Origin: Oxalobacteraceae bacterium AB_14
GTDB lineage: Bacteria > Pseudomonadota > Gammaproteobacteria > Burkholderiales > Burkholderiaceae_D
NCBI GenBank assembly: GCA_000381565.1
Contig: KB906725.1
Location: 2,986,377 to 3,050,376, forward strand
Direction of reading: 5' to 3'
DNA length: 64,000 nucleotides
Part shown: positions 32,365 through 40,536 of the stretch, piece by piece
How positions within the stretch are numbered: position 1 is the stretch's first letter
Layout: every line of letters begins with the position of its first letter
Position numbers and translations under genes: made by a program
The notes under the pieces: model-generated
Databases searched by the model: none
What the model was told of the DNA's origin: nothing
Seen by the model: the letters and a program-made list of their open reading frames with translations, nothing else

Positions 32365-34700
32365 GGGATCCCGTGTCCAACTCGAAGCCGGCGATCCGTA
32401 GCGTGCCGGCCAAGCCGCCTGTCAAGAGCGAGGCCGCTGCGGCGCAGGCGGTGGCGGGCGCCCAGCGCAAGCGCTTGCGCCAGGTCGAGCTGCTGCTGGA
32501 AGTGTCGCGCCGCATGGCCGCCTACGATACGCTGGACGAAATCCTGACCGCGCTGATCGACGTCACCACCGAGGAACTCGATGCCGAGCGCGGCACGCTG
32601 TTCCTCAACGACGCCGAGACCGGCGAGCTGTTCTCCCGCGTCGCGCAGGGCAATATCCAGCGCGAGATCCGCTTTCTGAACCACACCGGCATCGCCGGCC
32701 ACGTGTTCACCACCGGCGAGGCGGTCAGCATCGTCGACGCCTACGCCGATCCGCGCTTCAACCGCTCCATCGACGAGCAGACCGGCTTCGTCACCCGCAA
32801 CATCCTGTGCGTGCCGATCAAGACCTTCAAGGGCGAGATCATCGGCGTGTCGCAGACGCTCAACAAGCGGCGCGGCAAGTTCACCCGCGCCGACCTGCAA
32901 TTGCTGGAAGCGCTGACCACGCAAGGCACGCTGGCGCTGCAAAGCGCGCGCTTCCTGGAAAGCATGAAGAAGATCCGCCGCCAGGAGATGGAATTCATCG
33001 ACGTGGTGTCCGAGGTCACGGCCGACATCAAGCTCGGTTCGCTGTTGCAGAAAGTGATGGGCGAGGCCACGCGCCTGCTCAACGCCGAGCGGTCGACCTT
33101 GTTCCTCAACGACGAGAAAACCGGCGAGCTGTGGTCGGAGGTGGGGCAGGGCCTGGAGTCGCTGCAGATCCGCCTGCCCAACACGGCCGGCATCGCCGGC
33201 GCCGTGTTCACGTCCGGCAAAACCATCAACATCCCCTACGCCTACGCCGACCTGCGCTTCAATCCGGCGTTCGACAAGCGCACCGGCTACTTCACGCGCT
33301 CCATCCTGTGCGTGCCGATCGTCAACAAGGCCGGCAAGATCATCGGCGTCACGCAAGTGCTCAACAAGCGCGGCGGACCGTTCACCCACGAGGACGAATC
33401 GCGCCTGCGCGCCTTCACCGCGCAGATCTCGATCGCGCTGGAGAACGCCAAGCTGTTCGCCGACGTCCAGCAGATCAAGAACTACAATGAGGCCATGCTG
33501 GAGTCGATGTCGAACGGCGTCATCACGCTGGACGGCCAGGAAAAGATCGTCACCTGCAACGCCGCCGGCCTGCGCATCCTGCGCACCGCGGCGGACGGCA
33601 TCGTCGGCCGCTTGGCGGCGGACTTCTTCGGCGCCGCCAACAGCTGGGTGCTGGACAAGCTGCGCCACGTCGAGGAAAAGCAGACCGCCGAACACCTGAT
33701 GGACGCCGAGCTGGTGCTGGACGACGCCACGCTGTCGGTCAACTTCAGCGTGCAGCCGCTGCTGTCGATGGAGAAGAAGCGCATCGGCTGGATGCTGATG
33801 CTCGAAGACATCTCCAGCGAGAAGCGCCTGCGCTCGACCATGTCGCGCTATATGGATCCCGGCATCGCCGACCAGATGGTGGCCAACGGCGCTGAAATGC
33901 TGGGTGGTAAAAACGTGCACGCCACGGTGCTGTTCTCCGACATCCGCAGCTTCACCACCATCACCGAGCAGCTGGGCGCGCAGGGCACGGTCACCTTGCT
34001 CAATGAATACTTCACCATGATGGTCGACTGCATCCAGCGCGAAGAGGGCATGCTCGACAAGTTCATCGGCGACGCCATCATGGCCGCCTTCGGCATCCCG
34101 GTCGGCCACGACGACGACGCCGACCGCGCGCTGCGCACCGCGATCGCCATGATGAACGAGCTCAGCGCCTGGAACCAGCTGCGCGCGCGCGAGGGCAAGC
34201 CGCCGGTGGAGATCGGCATCGGCCTCAACACCGACCAGGTCGTGTCCGGCAACATCGGCTCCAAGAAGCGCATGGACTACACCATCATCGGCGACGGCGT
34301 GAACCTGGCGGCGCGGCTGGAATCGGCCTGCAAGCAGTACGGCGCGCGCATCCTCGTCAGCGAGTTCACCTACCGCGCGTTGCGCGGCACCTACCGCCTG
34401 CGCGAGGTCGACATCGTGGTGGTCAAGGGCAAGACCCAGCCGGTCTCGATCTACGAGGTGATGGACTTCCACAGCGAGGACAGCTACCCCAGCCTGGCCG
34501 AGGCCATGGGCCTGTTCCGCAACGGCCTGCTCAGCTACCGCAAGCGCCACTGGGCCGCCGCCGGCAAGCTGTTCGACGAAGTGCTGGCGCTCAATCCGCA
34601 CGACAAGGTGGCCGCGCTGTACATCGAGCGCTGCGCCCACATGGCCGCCGCGCCGCCGCCCGACGATTGGGACGGCACCTTTGTCATGGAATCGAAGTGA
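32361..34700 (+). CDS. GAF-GAF-PAS class III adenylate cyclase
   Basis: This 779-residue soluble protein has two GAF domains (about 50-205 and 220-380), each with the cyclic-nucleotide-type pattern (LNKRRGKFTRADLQLLE, then LNKRGGPFTHEDESRL). A PAS-like domain (about 385-495) follows, then a class III cyclase catalytic domain (about 525-700) and a helical tail. Metal aspartates are in LFSDIRSFTTITE and DKFIGDAIMAAFG; the purine-site segment is KKRMDYTIIGDGVNLAARLE. The architecture matches cyanobacterial CyaB1/B2, where GAF domains bind cAMP and activate the cyclase. All catalytic residues appear intact. It makes cAMP (adenine specificity inferred). Confidence 0.9.
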   Translation: MRDPVSNSKPAIRSVPAKPPVKSEAAAAQAVAGAQRKRLRQVELLLEVSRRMAAYDTLDEILTALIDVTTEELDAERGTLFLNDAETGELFSRVAQGNIQREIRFLNHTGIAGHVFTTGEAVSIVDAYADPRFNRSIDEQTGFVTRNILCVPIKTFKGEIIGVSQTLNKRRGKFTRADLQLLEALTTQGTLALQSARFLESMKKIRRQEMEFIDVVSEVTADIKLGSLLQKVMGEATRLLNAERSTLFLNDEKTGELWSEVGQGLESLQIRLPNTAGIAGAVFTSGKTINIPYAYADLRFNPAFDKRTGYFTRSILCVPIVNKAGKIIGVTQVLNKRGGPFTHEDESRLRAFTAQISIALENAKLFADVQQIKNYNEAMLESMSNGVITLDGQEKIVTCNAAGLRILRTAADGIVGRLAADFFGAANSWVLDKLRHVEEKQTAEHLMDAELVLDDATLSVNFSVQPLLSMEKKRIGWMLMLEDISSEKRLRSTMSRYMDPGIADQMVANGAEMLGGKNVHATVLFSDIRSFTTITEQLGAQGTVTLLNEYFTMMVDCIQREEGMLDKFIGDAIMAAFGIPVGHDDDADRALRTAIAMMNELSAWNQLRAREGKPPVEIGIGLNTDQVVSGNIGSKKRMDYTIIGDGVNLAARLESACKQYGARILVSEFTYRALRGTYRLREVDIVVVKGKTQPVSIYEVMDFHSEDSYPSLAEAMGLFRNGLLSYRKRHWAAAGKLFDEVLALNPHDKVAALYIERCAHMAAAPPPDDWDGTFVMESK

Positions 34701-34807
34701 AGATACCCCGCAGCACCTTGGAGCAATGGCAGGTCTTGCAGGCGATCGTGGCATGCGGCGGCTACGCGCAAGCGGCCGAGGCGCTGCACCGCCCCCTGTG
34801 CGACTGA
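34697..34807 (+). pseudogene. Truncated lysR remnant
   Basis: A GTG start overlapping the cyclase stop opens a 36-codon frame, MKIPRSTLEQWQVLQAIVAC through GGYAQAAEALHRPLCD and then stop. The first 30 residues match the helix-turn-helix start of LysR regulators (helix 1 and turn: LQAIVACGGYAQAAEALHR). It ends where the recognition helix should begin. The rest of the gene is absent; a new AT-rich promoter region and the PepSY gene follow. This is a deletion remnant, not a functional regulator. Confidence 0.7.
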
Positions 34808-34815
34808 GTGGTAAC

Positions 34816-34855
34816 TGAGAATTGTTCGCATCTACGGCGAAACTTTTAGTATAAT
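34816..34855 (+). promoter_or_regulatory. Fur-like box and -10 element upstream of the PepSY gene
   Basis: TGAGAAT-T-GTTCGCA (34816-34830) matches the Fur palindrome TGAGAAT-N-ATTCTCA at 12 of 14 symmetric positions. A perfect -10 hexamer TATAAT lies at 34850-34855, 20 bp before the start codon region. No convincing -35 at 17 bp is seen, since the Fur-like box overlaps where it should be. This suggests iron-repressed transcription. Confidence 0.5.
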
Positions 34856-34870
34856 CGGCGTCCTCTTTTG

Positions 34871-36046
34871 ATGCCGAGTCCAATGTCCACCGCCCACCAC
34901 CCAGCTCATCGACCGCCGCGCAGCCTGCGCCAGACCATCCGTCCGGGCGTGCTGTGGCTGCATCGATGGCTGGGGCTGACGCTGGGCCTGGTGCTGGTGT
35001 TGGCCGGCCTGAGCGGCAGCCTGCTGGTGTTCCATCACGAGCTCGACGCCGAACTCAATCCCCGGCTGATGCACAACGCCGTGCCCTGCGTCGCGCCGCT
35101 GGATGTGGCGGGCGCGGTCGCCAGCTTGCAGCGCGTATGGCCGCAGGCCAGGGTCGGCTCGGTGTATCTGCCCAGCCATGCCGGCGCCAGCTACGGCCTG
35201 TATTTCAAATCGCCCGGCGTCGCCGACAACGAGGCCATGCTGGACTCGTGCAGCGGCGCCTTGCTGGGCAGCCGCGACCGCGAAGCAGCCGGCCTTGACG
35301 CCGCGCACCTGGTGCCGACTTTGCTGCGCTGGCACGACAGCCTGCTGCAAGGCAAAACCGGCCGCGCCGCGCTGGGCTGGCTGGCGCTGGCCTGGGTGGC
35401 CTTGCTGATCGCCGGCCTGCTGCTGGCCTGGCCGACCCCGGCGCAGGGCTGGAAGCGGGCCTTGCGCGTCAACTGGCGCCAGAACGCCTATCGCAGCCAT
35501 TTCGACCTGCACCGCTCGGCCGGCCTGCTGGCGATCGTGCTGATGCTGATGGTCGCCGCCACCGGCTTCTACAACGGCTTGCCGGAGCTGGCGCGCGCGC
35601 TGGTGGGGCAGGTGACGGCGGTCAGCGCCGCCCATCGCGGCATCGCCATGCCGGCCGTGCAAACAGGCGAAGCGACGATCTCCTGGAACGACGCCAGGGC
35701 CATCGCCGAGCAGCGCCTGAGCGACGGCGCCGTGCTGCTGGCGCTGCAACGCCTGCCCGATCGCGGCCTGTACCAGGTTCGCCTGCGCCGCGCCGACGAC
35801 TGGCAGCGCACCGGCACCTTGCGCCTGCTGATCGATATCCGCAGCGGCGCCGTGATTGAAACAGTTAATCCCCTGGCCGGCACCGGCGGCGACCGCTTCC
35901 TGGCGTCTTTATTCCCGCTGCATTCAGGCCAATTCGGCGGCGCCATAGGCCGCTGGCTTATGGTGATTGCCGGTTTGCTGCCGGCCTTATTCTTTATAAC
36001 GGGCCTTTCCACCTGGGTATTGCGCCGCCGTCGTAAAAACGTCTGA
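34871..36046 (+). CDS. PepSY-associated transmembrane protein
   Basis: This 391-residue membrane protein has four hydrophobic helices and the PepSY_TM signatures: LWLHRWLGLTLGLVLVLAGL, SLLVFHHELDAELNP, HFDLHRSAGLLAIVLMLMV, and LFPLHSGQFGGAIGRWLMVI followed by an arginine-rich C-terminus. The conserved histidines in the helices probably bind haem. Related proteins reduce ferric siderophores at the inner membrane and are often Fur-regulated, which agrees with the Fur-like box upstream. Starts at 34871 and 34883 are both possible; neither has a strong ribosome binding site. Confidence 0.85.
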   Translation: MPSPMSTAHHPAHRPPRSLRQTIRPGVLWLHRWLGLTLGLVLVLAGLSGSLLVFHHELDAELNPRLMHNAVPCVAPLDVAGAVASLQRVWPQARVGSVYLPSHAGASYGLYFKSPGVADNEAMLDSCSGALLGSRDREAAGLDAAHLVPTLLRWHDSLLQGKTGRAALGWLALAWVALLIAGLLLAWPTPAQGWKRALRVNWRQNAYRSHFDLHRSAGLLAIVLMLMVAATGFYNGLPELARALVGQVTAVSAAHRGIAMPAVQTGEATISWNDARAIAEQRLSDGAVLLALQRLPDRGLYQVRLRRADDWQRTGTLRLLIDIRSGAVIETVNPLAGTGGDRFLASLFPLHSGQFGGAIGRWLMVIAGLLPALFFITGLSTWVLRRRRKNV

Positions 36047-36173
36047 TACGCGCTTCGTTTGAACAACAATGGTGGAAATTATTCCTTTTTATCGCTATAT
36101 TGGTATTTGTCACATATATCTCTGGAGAATCAGCGCAAAGTTATGGTAAATTGCGCTAATCAATTCTCACACA

Positions 36174-36202
36174 TTGTCACCAGTGGTTGTTTTTAGTATC
36201 TA
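36174..36202 (+). promoter_or_regulatory. Sigma-70-type promoter of the H-NS gene
   Basis: TTGTCA (36174-36179), a 17-bp spacer and TATCTA (36197-36202) form a good sigma-70 promoter. It lies in an unusually AT-rich stretch (36060-36226), which H-NS proteins themselves tend to bind, so autoregulation is plausible. An AGAAGGAA ribosome binding site precedes the ATG. Confidence 0.55.
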
Positions 36203-36226
36203 ACCCGCCGATAAGAAGGAAATAAG

Positions 36227-36517
36227 ATGACGACTTACCAGGAATACAAAGCAAAGATCGCCGAACTGGAAAACCTGGCCGAAAGCGCCCGTAAAAATGA
36301 AATCGCACAGGCCAAAGAGAAAGTCACGGCCATCATGCGTGAATACGGCCTGACCGTGGCTGATCTGGGCGGCGTAGCCAAGGTGAAGACGGTCAAGACC
36401 CGCGCACCGGTGCCGACCAAATACCGTGACGAAGCCACCGGCCAGACCTGGACCGGCCGCGGCCGCGCTCCGAAATGGCTGGAAGGCAAGGACAAAGAGC
36501 AGTATCTGATTAAGTAA
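36227..36517 (+). CDS. H-NS family nucleoid-associated protein
   Basis: This 96-residue protein has an N-terminal coiled coil for oligomerisation (MTTYQEYKAKIAELENLAES) and the H-NS C-terminal DNA-binding domain: KYRDEATGQTWTGRGRAPKW, then LEGKDKEQYLI. TGRGRAPKW is the AT-hook-like core loop. This is the short BpH3-like class common in Burkholderiales. It silences AT-rich, often horizontally acquired DNA. It is monocistronic with its own promoter and terminator. Confidence 0.95.
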   Translation: MTTYQEYKAKIAELENLAESARKNEIAQAKEKVTAIMREYGLTVADLGGVAKVKTVKTRAPVPTKYRDEATGQTWTGRGRAPKWLEGKDKEQYLIK

Positions 36518-36540
36518 GCTAAGTCGGCAAGCTGCTGCAA

Positions 36541-36599
36541 GGCCGGGGTGTGCGGGTTTATATTTCTTATAAACCCCGGCCCCGGCTTTTCTCTTTTGG
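36541..36599 (+). terminator. Rho-independent terminator of the H-NS gene
   Basis: GGGTTTAT (36554-36561) pairs with ATAAACCC (36569-36576) around ATTTCTT. The outer GCCGGGG/CCCCGGC segments extend the stem, and the T-rich tract TTTTCTCTTTT follows. Confidence 0.8.
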
Positions 36600-36609
36600 G
36601 ACGCGATCC

Positions 36610-37273
36610 ATGATGCGCCGTGCCGCAGTATTATTCTCCGCCTTAATTTCCATCCTTAGGACGCCTCGAAAAACCCGTCGTTCCCGCGGAAGCGGGAACC
36701 CATACGTCGCATGCCCAAAGGCTCAGTATGGAGGGAATTCAGGCAGTGCCTGGATTCCCGCCTGCGCGGGAATGACAAATTAACGGTTATTCGAGGTCGA
36801 CCTTACTCCCGCCGCGCAGGCCGCCGACAGCTTATTAAGCCCGGACCGCGTCTGGACCGGCGAGGGCCGCGCGCACGACAATTGGTCGGTGCTTATCGTG
36901 CAGGGCAAGATCGTCGCGCGCGCCCATATAACGAAGCCTCGTGGGACTACCAAGTCTTAAAAGAGTTGGTGGAATATCGCACCTTGCTGGCCGGACGCCA
37001 CGCCGCCGCCACATTACAAGCCGGCTTTACCAGGCTGCGCGATCTGGGCACCGAAGGCGCCTTGTATGCCGACGTGGCGATTAAAAAATCGATAGAGGAC
37101 GGAAGTTATTCCCGGTCCGTGTTTATTCATCGCCACCGGCAGGTCCGCGTCGGCTACCTGGCCGTACTGGCGGCGGTGCAGGGCGACCCGACCCAGGGCA
37201 TCACGGGCGTTGCGCTGCGCTGCGCCGCGTTGCTTTTGTGATGAAAGGCGGCTGGATTTTTCGCCGACCTTAA
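36610..37273 (+). pseudogene. Decayed amidohydrolase-family gene, interrupted by a repeat
   Basis: Fragments of one amidohydrolase appear in order but in different frames. A signal-peptide start at 36610 (MMRRAAVLFSALISIL) is cut by the repeat at 36676-36776. A piece around 36805-36920 reads LTPAAQAADSLLSPDRVWTG and onward to VLIVQGKIVA. A third around 36925-37105 reads RPYNEASWDYQVLKELVEYR and on to FTRLRDLGTEGALYADVAIK. A C-terminal end reads RRVAFVMKGG before a stop at 37271. The metal-binding HxH segment and most of the barrel are missing. The 176-residue open frame across 36711-37241 is therefore not a real protein. Confidence 0.8.
36676..36776. repeat. REP-like palindromic repeat pair, copy 3 (inside the pseudogene)
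   Basis: Arms CGTCGTTCCCGCGGAAGCGG (from 36676) and TGGATTCCCGCCTGCGCGGG (to 36776) belong to the same family as 6071-6150. The element interrupts what was a signal-peptide coding sequence, showing that the family is or was mobile in this genome. Confidence 0.85.
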
Positions 37274-37338
37274 GGAACCCGTAAGGTTAGTGCTGTCGGT
37301 CTAGGACGGACGCGGCCATTTCATGCGATGATGGCGGA

Positions 37339-37953
37339 ATGTCATCAATTCCTCTTTTCCCGCTCAATACCATCCTGTTCCCGGACGGGCATTTGCCCTT
37401 GCAGGTGTTTGAAGTGCGCTACCTGGACCTGGTCAAGCGCTGTATCGCCCGCGGCGAAGAATTCGGCGTCGTGCCACTGCTCGATGGCAGCGAAACCCGC
37501 GTGCCCGACCAGCACGCAACCCTGTCCGACGCCGGCACCATGGCGCGCATCATCGACTGGACTGCGCCCTTGCCGGGCCTGATGCAGATCTCCTGCATCG
37601 GCACCACGCGCTTCCAGATCAAATCCGCCGAGCAGCTCAAGCATGGCTTGTGGATGGCCGAGGTCGAGGAAGTGGCCGAAGACATGGTGGTGCCGATTCC
37701 CAGCGAGCAGCAGGACGTCGCCAACGCGCTGGGCTCGCTGATACGCTCGCTGCAGAAGAAGCAAATCTCCACCGCCAACATGCCGCTGGCGCCGCCGTAC
37801 CGGCTGGACGAAGCCGGCTGGGTCGCGAACCGCTGGTGCGAGCTGCTGCGGCTCGACGTGGAAGAGAAGCAGCGCCTGCTGCTGCAGGAAAACCCGGTGC
37901 TGCGCCTGGAGCTGATCCAGGACGTGCTGAGCGAGAACGGCCTGCTCGACTAG
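37339..37953 (+). CDS. LON-substrate-binding-domain protein
   Basis: This 204-residue protein matches the stand-alone Lon N-terminal (LAN/ASB) family: IPLFPLNTILFPDGHLPLQV, FEVRYLDLVKRCIARGEEFG, the GTMARIIDW segment and the C-terminal helical part ENPVLRLELIQDVLSENGLL. It lacks the AAA+ and protease domains. The role of these proteins is unclear; substrate recognition or chaperoning is inferred from homology to the Lon substrate domain. It is apparently monocistronic. Confidence 0.92.
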   Translation: MSSIPLFPLNTILFPDGHLPLQVFEVRYLDLVKRCIARGEEFGVVPLLDGSETRVPDQHATLSDAGTMARIIDWTAPLPGLMQISCIGTTRFQIKSAEQLKHGLWMAEVEEVAEDMVVPIPSEQQDVANALGSLIRSLQKKQISTANMPLAPPYRLDEAGWVANRWCELLRLDVEEKQRLLLQENPVLRLELIQDVLSENGLLD

Positions 37954-38034
37954 GCCCGGCGCCACGCCCGCTGGACACGCTGGCCCTGTCGGCCCGCGCC
38001 CGCCGAGAGGCTCAAGCCCGAATAAGCGGCCGGG

Positions 38035-38994
38035 CTAGCCGGCGTGCGCCTCGCTGGCGTCGTCCAGCGCGTGCACGCGCATCGACCACGTCACGCCGGC
38101 CACCAGCAGCAGCATGGCGGCGATCTCCAGCGCGCGCGGCAACTGCTGCTTGTAGATGCAGCCATACAGCAGCGCGAACAGGGTCTCGAACAGGATCAGC
38201 TGGCCGGACAAGGTCAGCGGCACCTTGCGGCTGGCGATATTCCACAAGTGGTTGCCGATCACCGAGGCGCCCAGGGCCAGCAGCGCATTGACGATCCAGA
38301 ACACGGTCCAGTCCCGGCCGCTGGCCGCGGCGCCGGCGCCGGTGACGTGGGCATGGAACAGCGCCAGCCCCGCCAGCGCGATCGTCAGCGCGATCAGGCC
38401 GCTAGACAGGCCGTACAAGGCCGACCACTCGCCGCTGCTGAAATGCGGATTGCGCTTCAGGTAGCGCGCATTGTCCACCGAATACCAGGTCCAGCACAGC
38501 AGCGCGCCGGCCGCGCACAGCACGCCGACGAGTTTGTCGGCCAGCGGCGCGCCGTTGCCGGCATCGTGGGTGAAGACATCGATGTTGATGCAGGCGATGC
38601 CGGCCGCCACCAGTAGCAGCGGCAGCATCAGCTGCCTGAGCGGCACCGAGCCGTGGTCCTTCCGGCCGACCAAGGTGACGGAGATCGGCAGCACGCCGAT
38701 GATCAGCGAAGTGGCCGCCACGCCGGCGAACTTGACGCCCAGCGCAAGCAGCATGTAGTAGACGATGTTGCCGGCCAGCGCATGCTTGACCATCGCGGCC
38801 ACATCGCCGCGGTCGAGGCGGCGCAGCAGCGCCGGCAGGCGGCGCGCCATCAGCGCGCCGGCGATCAGGCCGTAGGCGATGTAGCGCCCGCAAGCCATCT
38901 CCAGCGGCGTGAACGCCGTCAGCAATTCCGGCACGATGAACACCATGCCCCACATGGCGCCCGCCAGCAAACCGCACAACACGCCGTGCCACAT
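38035..38994 (-). CDS. DMT-superfamily (EamA) transporter
   Basis: From the ATG at 38994 (MWHGVLCGLLAGAMWGMVFI) the protein is 319 residues with ten hydrophobic helices arranged as two EamA repeats (first to about 150, second from about 165). It ends in a polar tail (DDASEAHAG). Family members export amino acids, nucleotides or other metabolites; the substrate is unknown. It is the third gene of a trpS-DUF1294-DMT unit, 11 bp after DUF1294. The upstream extension (to 39276) overlaps the DUF1294 gene in another frame and is not used. Confidence 0.88.
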   Translation of the reverse strand: MWHGVLCGLLAGAMWGMVFIVPELLTAFTPLEMACGRYIAYGLIAGALMARRLPALLRRLDRGDVAAMVKHALAGNIVYYMLLALGVKFAGVAATSLIIGVLPISVTLVGRKDHGSVPLRQLMLPLLLVAAGIACINIDVFTHDAGNGAPLADKLVGVLCAAGALLCWTWYSVDNARYLKRNPHFSSGEWSALYGLSSGLIALTIALAGLALFHAHVTGAGAAASGRDWTVFWIVNALLALGASVIGNHLWNIASRKVPLTLSGQLILFETLFALLYGCIYKQQLPRALEIAAMLLLVAGVTWSMRVHALDDASEAHAG

Positions 38995-39005
38995 GGTCGA
39001 ACTCC

Positions 39006-39314
39006 TCAGTAGATTGTGCGCAGCCACCACACGGCGGCCAGCGCGGACAGGTTCAGCGCCACGCTGCACCAGTAGGCGAGCTGGAACGAAGTCTTGACCG
39101 TCTTGTGGCGCAGCCAGCGCTGCGCCAGCAGGCCGCCGGGCCAGCCGCAGGCCAGGCCCCACAGCAGCAGCGTGCTTTCCGGCGTGCGCTGGCGGCCCTT
39201 GATGGCGGCCGACTTGTCGGCCGCGTAGGCGATGAAGCAGATGATGCTGGCGACGCCGTACACCGCCGCCAGCCACAGCAGCGCAAGCTGCGAGGGCAGG
39301 GCGTCCGGCGTCAC
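39006..39314 (-). CDS. DUF1294 membrane protein
   Basis: This 102-residue protein, from a GTG at 39314 just after the trpS stop, has three hydrophobic segments. It carries the DUF1294 signature FIAYAADKSAAIKGRQRTPE, then LACGWPGGLLAQRWLRHKT and FQLAYWCSVALNL. Function unknown. In annotation it is easily missed because the open frame runs on through trpS in another frame. The GTG start without a strong ribosome binding site suggests coupling to trpS translation. Confidence 0.85.
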   Translation of the reverse strand: MTPDALPSQLALLWLAAVYGVASIICFIAYAADKSAAIKGRQRTPESTLLLWGLACGWPGGLLAQRWLRHKTVKTSFQLAYWCSVALNLSALAAVWWLRTIY

Positions 39315-39319
39315 CGGGT

Positions 39320-40372
39320 TCAGAAGTAGCTCAGGCCGAGCGCGGCCTTGACTTCGTCGGCGGTGCGGGCCACGACCTCGCGCGCCTGCATCGTGCCCTG
39401 CTTCAGCATCTGCATGATGTAGCCCTTGTCCTGCGCCAGTTCTTCGCGGCGGGCGCGGATCGGCGCCAGCATCTCCTGCAGCACCAGTTCCAGGCGTTTC
39501 TTGACGATCGAGTCGCCCAGGCCGCCGCGCACGTAGTGGGCCTTCATTTCGGCCAGCTTGTCCTGCTCGGGATCGAAGGCGTCCAGGTAGATGAAGGCGA
39601 CGTTGCCCTCCAGGTGGCCCGGGTCCTCCACCCGCAGGTGCAGCGGATCGGTGTAGACTTTTTTCACGGCGGCGGTGATCTCGGCCGCGGTGGCGCCCAG
39701 GTTGATCGTGTTGCCCAGCGATTTGCTCATCTTGGCCTTGCCGTCGGTGCCCGGCAGGCGGCCGATTTCCGGCACCAGCGCCTTGCACTCGACCAGGATG
39801 TCCTGGTTGACCAGGCGGTTGAAGCGGCGCACGATTTCGTTGGTCTGCTCGATCATCGGGATCTGGTCTTCGCCGACCGGCACCAGGGACGCCTTGAAGC
39901 CCGAGATGTCGGCCGCCTGCGAGGCCGGATAGGTCAGGAAGCCGGCCGGGATGTCGCGCTCGAAGCCGCGCAGCGCGATCTCGGTCTTGACGGTCGGGTT
40001 GCGCTCCAGGCGCGCCACGGTCACCAGGTTCAGGTAGTAGAAGGTCAGCTCGGCCAGTTCCGGGATCTGCGACTGGATCAGGATGGTCGACTTGGCCGGA
40101 TCGATGCCGACCGCCAGGTAGTCCAGCGCCACTTCGACCACGTTGCGGTGCACCTTGTTGGTGTCGTCCATATTGTCGGTCAGGGCCTGGGCGTCGGCCA
40201 GCATGATGAACTGCTTGTACTCGTGCTGGTAGGCGACGCGGTTGCGCAGGCTGCCGACGAAGTGGCCGAGGTGCAGCGGGCCGGTAGGGCGGTCGCCGGT
40301 CAGGATCACGGTCGGGCCTTTGGACGCGGCGGGCGCGCCGGCGATTACGTCGGATTGTTCGGTCAAGCTCAT
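39320..40372 (-). CDS. trpS: Tryptophanyl-tRNA synthetase
   Basis: This 350-residue class I synthetase has the nucleotide-binding motifs PTGPLHLGHFVGSL (HIGH form) and GKAKMSKSLGN (KMSKS). Tryptophan-pocket segments include FIMLADAQALTDN. Length is typical of bacterial TrpRS. It charges tRNA-Trp for translation. Upstream, a strong terminator hairpin at 40412-40443 lies in what would be the 5' leader, with a possible Trp-containing leader peptide before it, suggesting attenuation control. Confidence 0.97.
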   Translation of the reverse strand: MSLTEQSDVIAGAPAASKGPTVILTGDRPTGPLHLGHFVGSLRNRVAYQHEYKQFIMLADAQALTDNMDDTNKVHRNVVEVALDYLAVGIDPAKSTILIQSQIPELAELTFYYLNLVTVARLERNPTVKTEIALRGFERDIPAGFLTYPASQAADISGFKASLVPVGEDQIPMIEQTNEIVRRFNRLVNQDILVECKALVPEIGRLPGTDGKAKMSKSLGNTINLGATAAEITAAVKKVYTDPLHLRVEDPGHLEGNVAFIYLDAFDPEQDKLAEMKAHYVRGGLGDSIVKKRLELVLQEMLAPIRARREELAQDKGYIMQMLKQGTMQAREVVARTADEVKAALGLSYF

Positions 40373-40411
40373 CAGGGGTTCCTTTACGTTGCCCCGGTCC
40401 GGCGCGACGAA

Positions 40412-40443
40412 TATAAAAAACGCCGCCAGATAAGGGCGGCGTT
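40412..40443 (-). terminator. Intrinsic terminator upstream of trpS, possible attenuator
   Basis: On the minus strand AACGCCGCC-CTTATCT-GGCGGCGTT is a 9-bp perfect stem followed directly by TTTTTAT, a textbook intrinsic terminator. It ends 40 nt before the trpS start codon. No minus-strand gene other than the short leader ORF precedes it, so it would act on the trpS transcript itself. Confidence 0.7.
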
Positions 40444-40485
40444 GATAAAAATATCACATCACTATGGGTAGACAGTGGCCGCGCG

Positions 40486-40536
40486 CTAGGAGCGGCGCCA
40501 AATCAGGCAGGCGTGAAGTGGTGTAAAAAATTTCAT
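40486..40536 (-). CDS. Putative leader peptide of trpS (speculative)
   Basis: A 16-codon open frame, MKFFTPLHACLIWRRS, ends 43 nt upstream of the terminator hairpin and contains one Trp codon close to its end. Trp leader peptides usually have two or more Trp codons and a ribosome binding site; neither is seen here. The only support is position, length and the adjacent terminator. Confidence 0.25.
   Translation of the reverse strand: MKFFTPLHACLIWRRS

Noticed and set aside
31698..34883. 1061-residue minus-strand open frame
   Set aside because: Antisense to the adenylate cyclase and overlapping psd in another frame; the true proteins on both sides explain the region.
36711..37241. 176-residue ORF as a real gene
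   Set aside because: It crosses a repeat and splices amidohydrolase fragments from several frames; no ribosome binding site or coherent domain.
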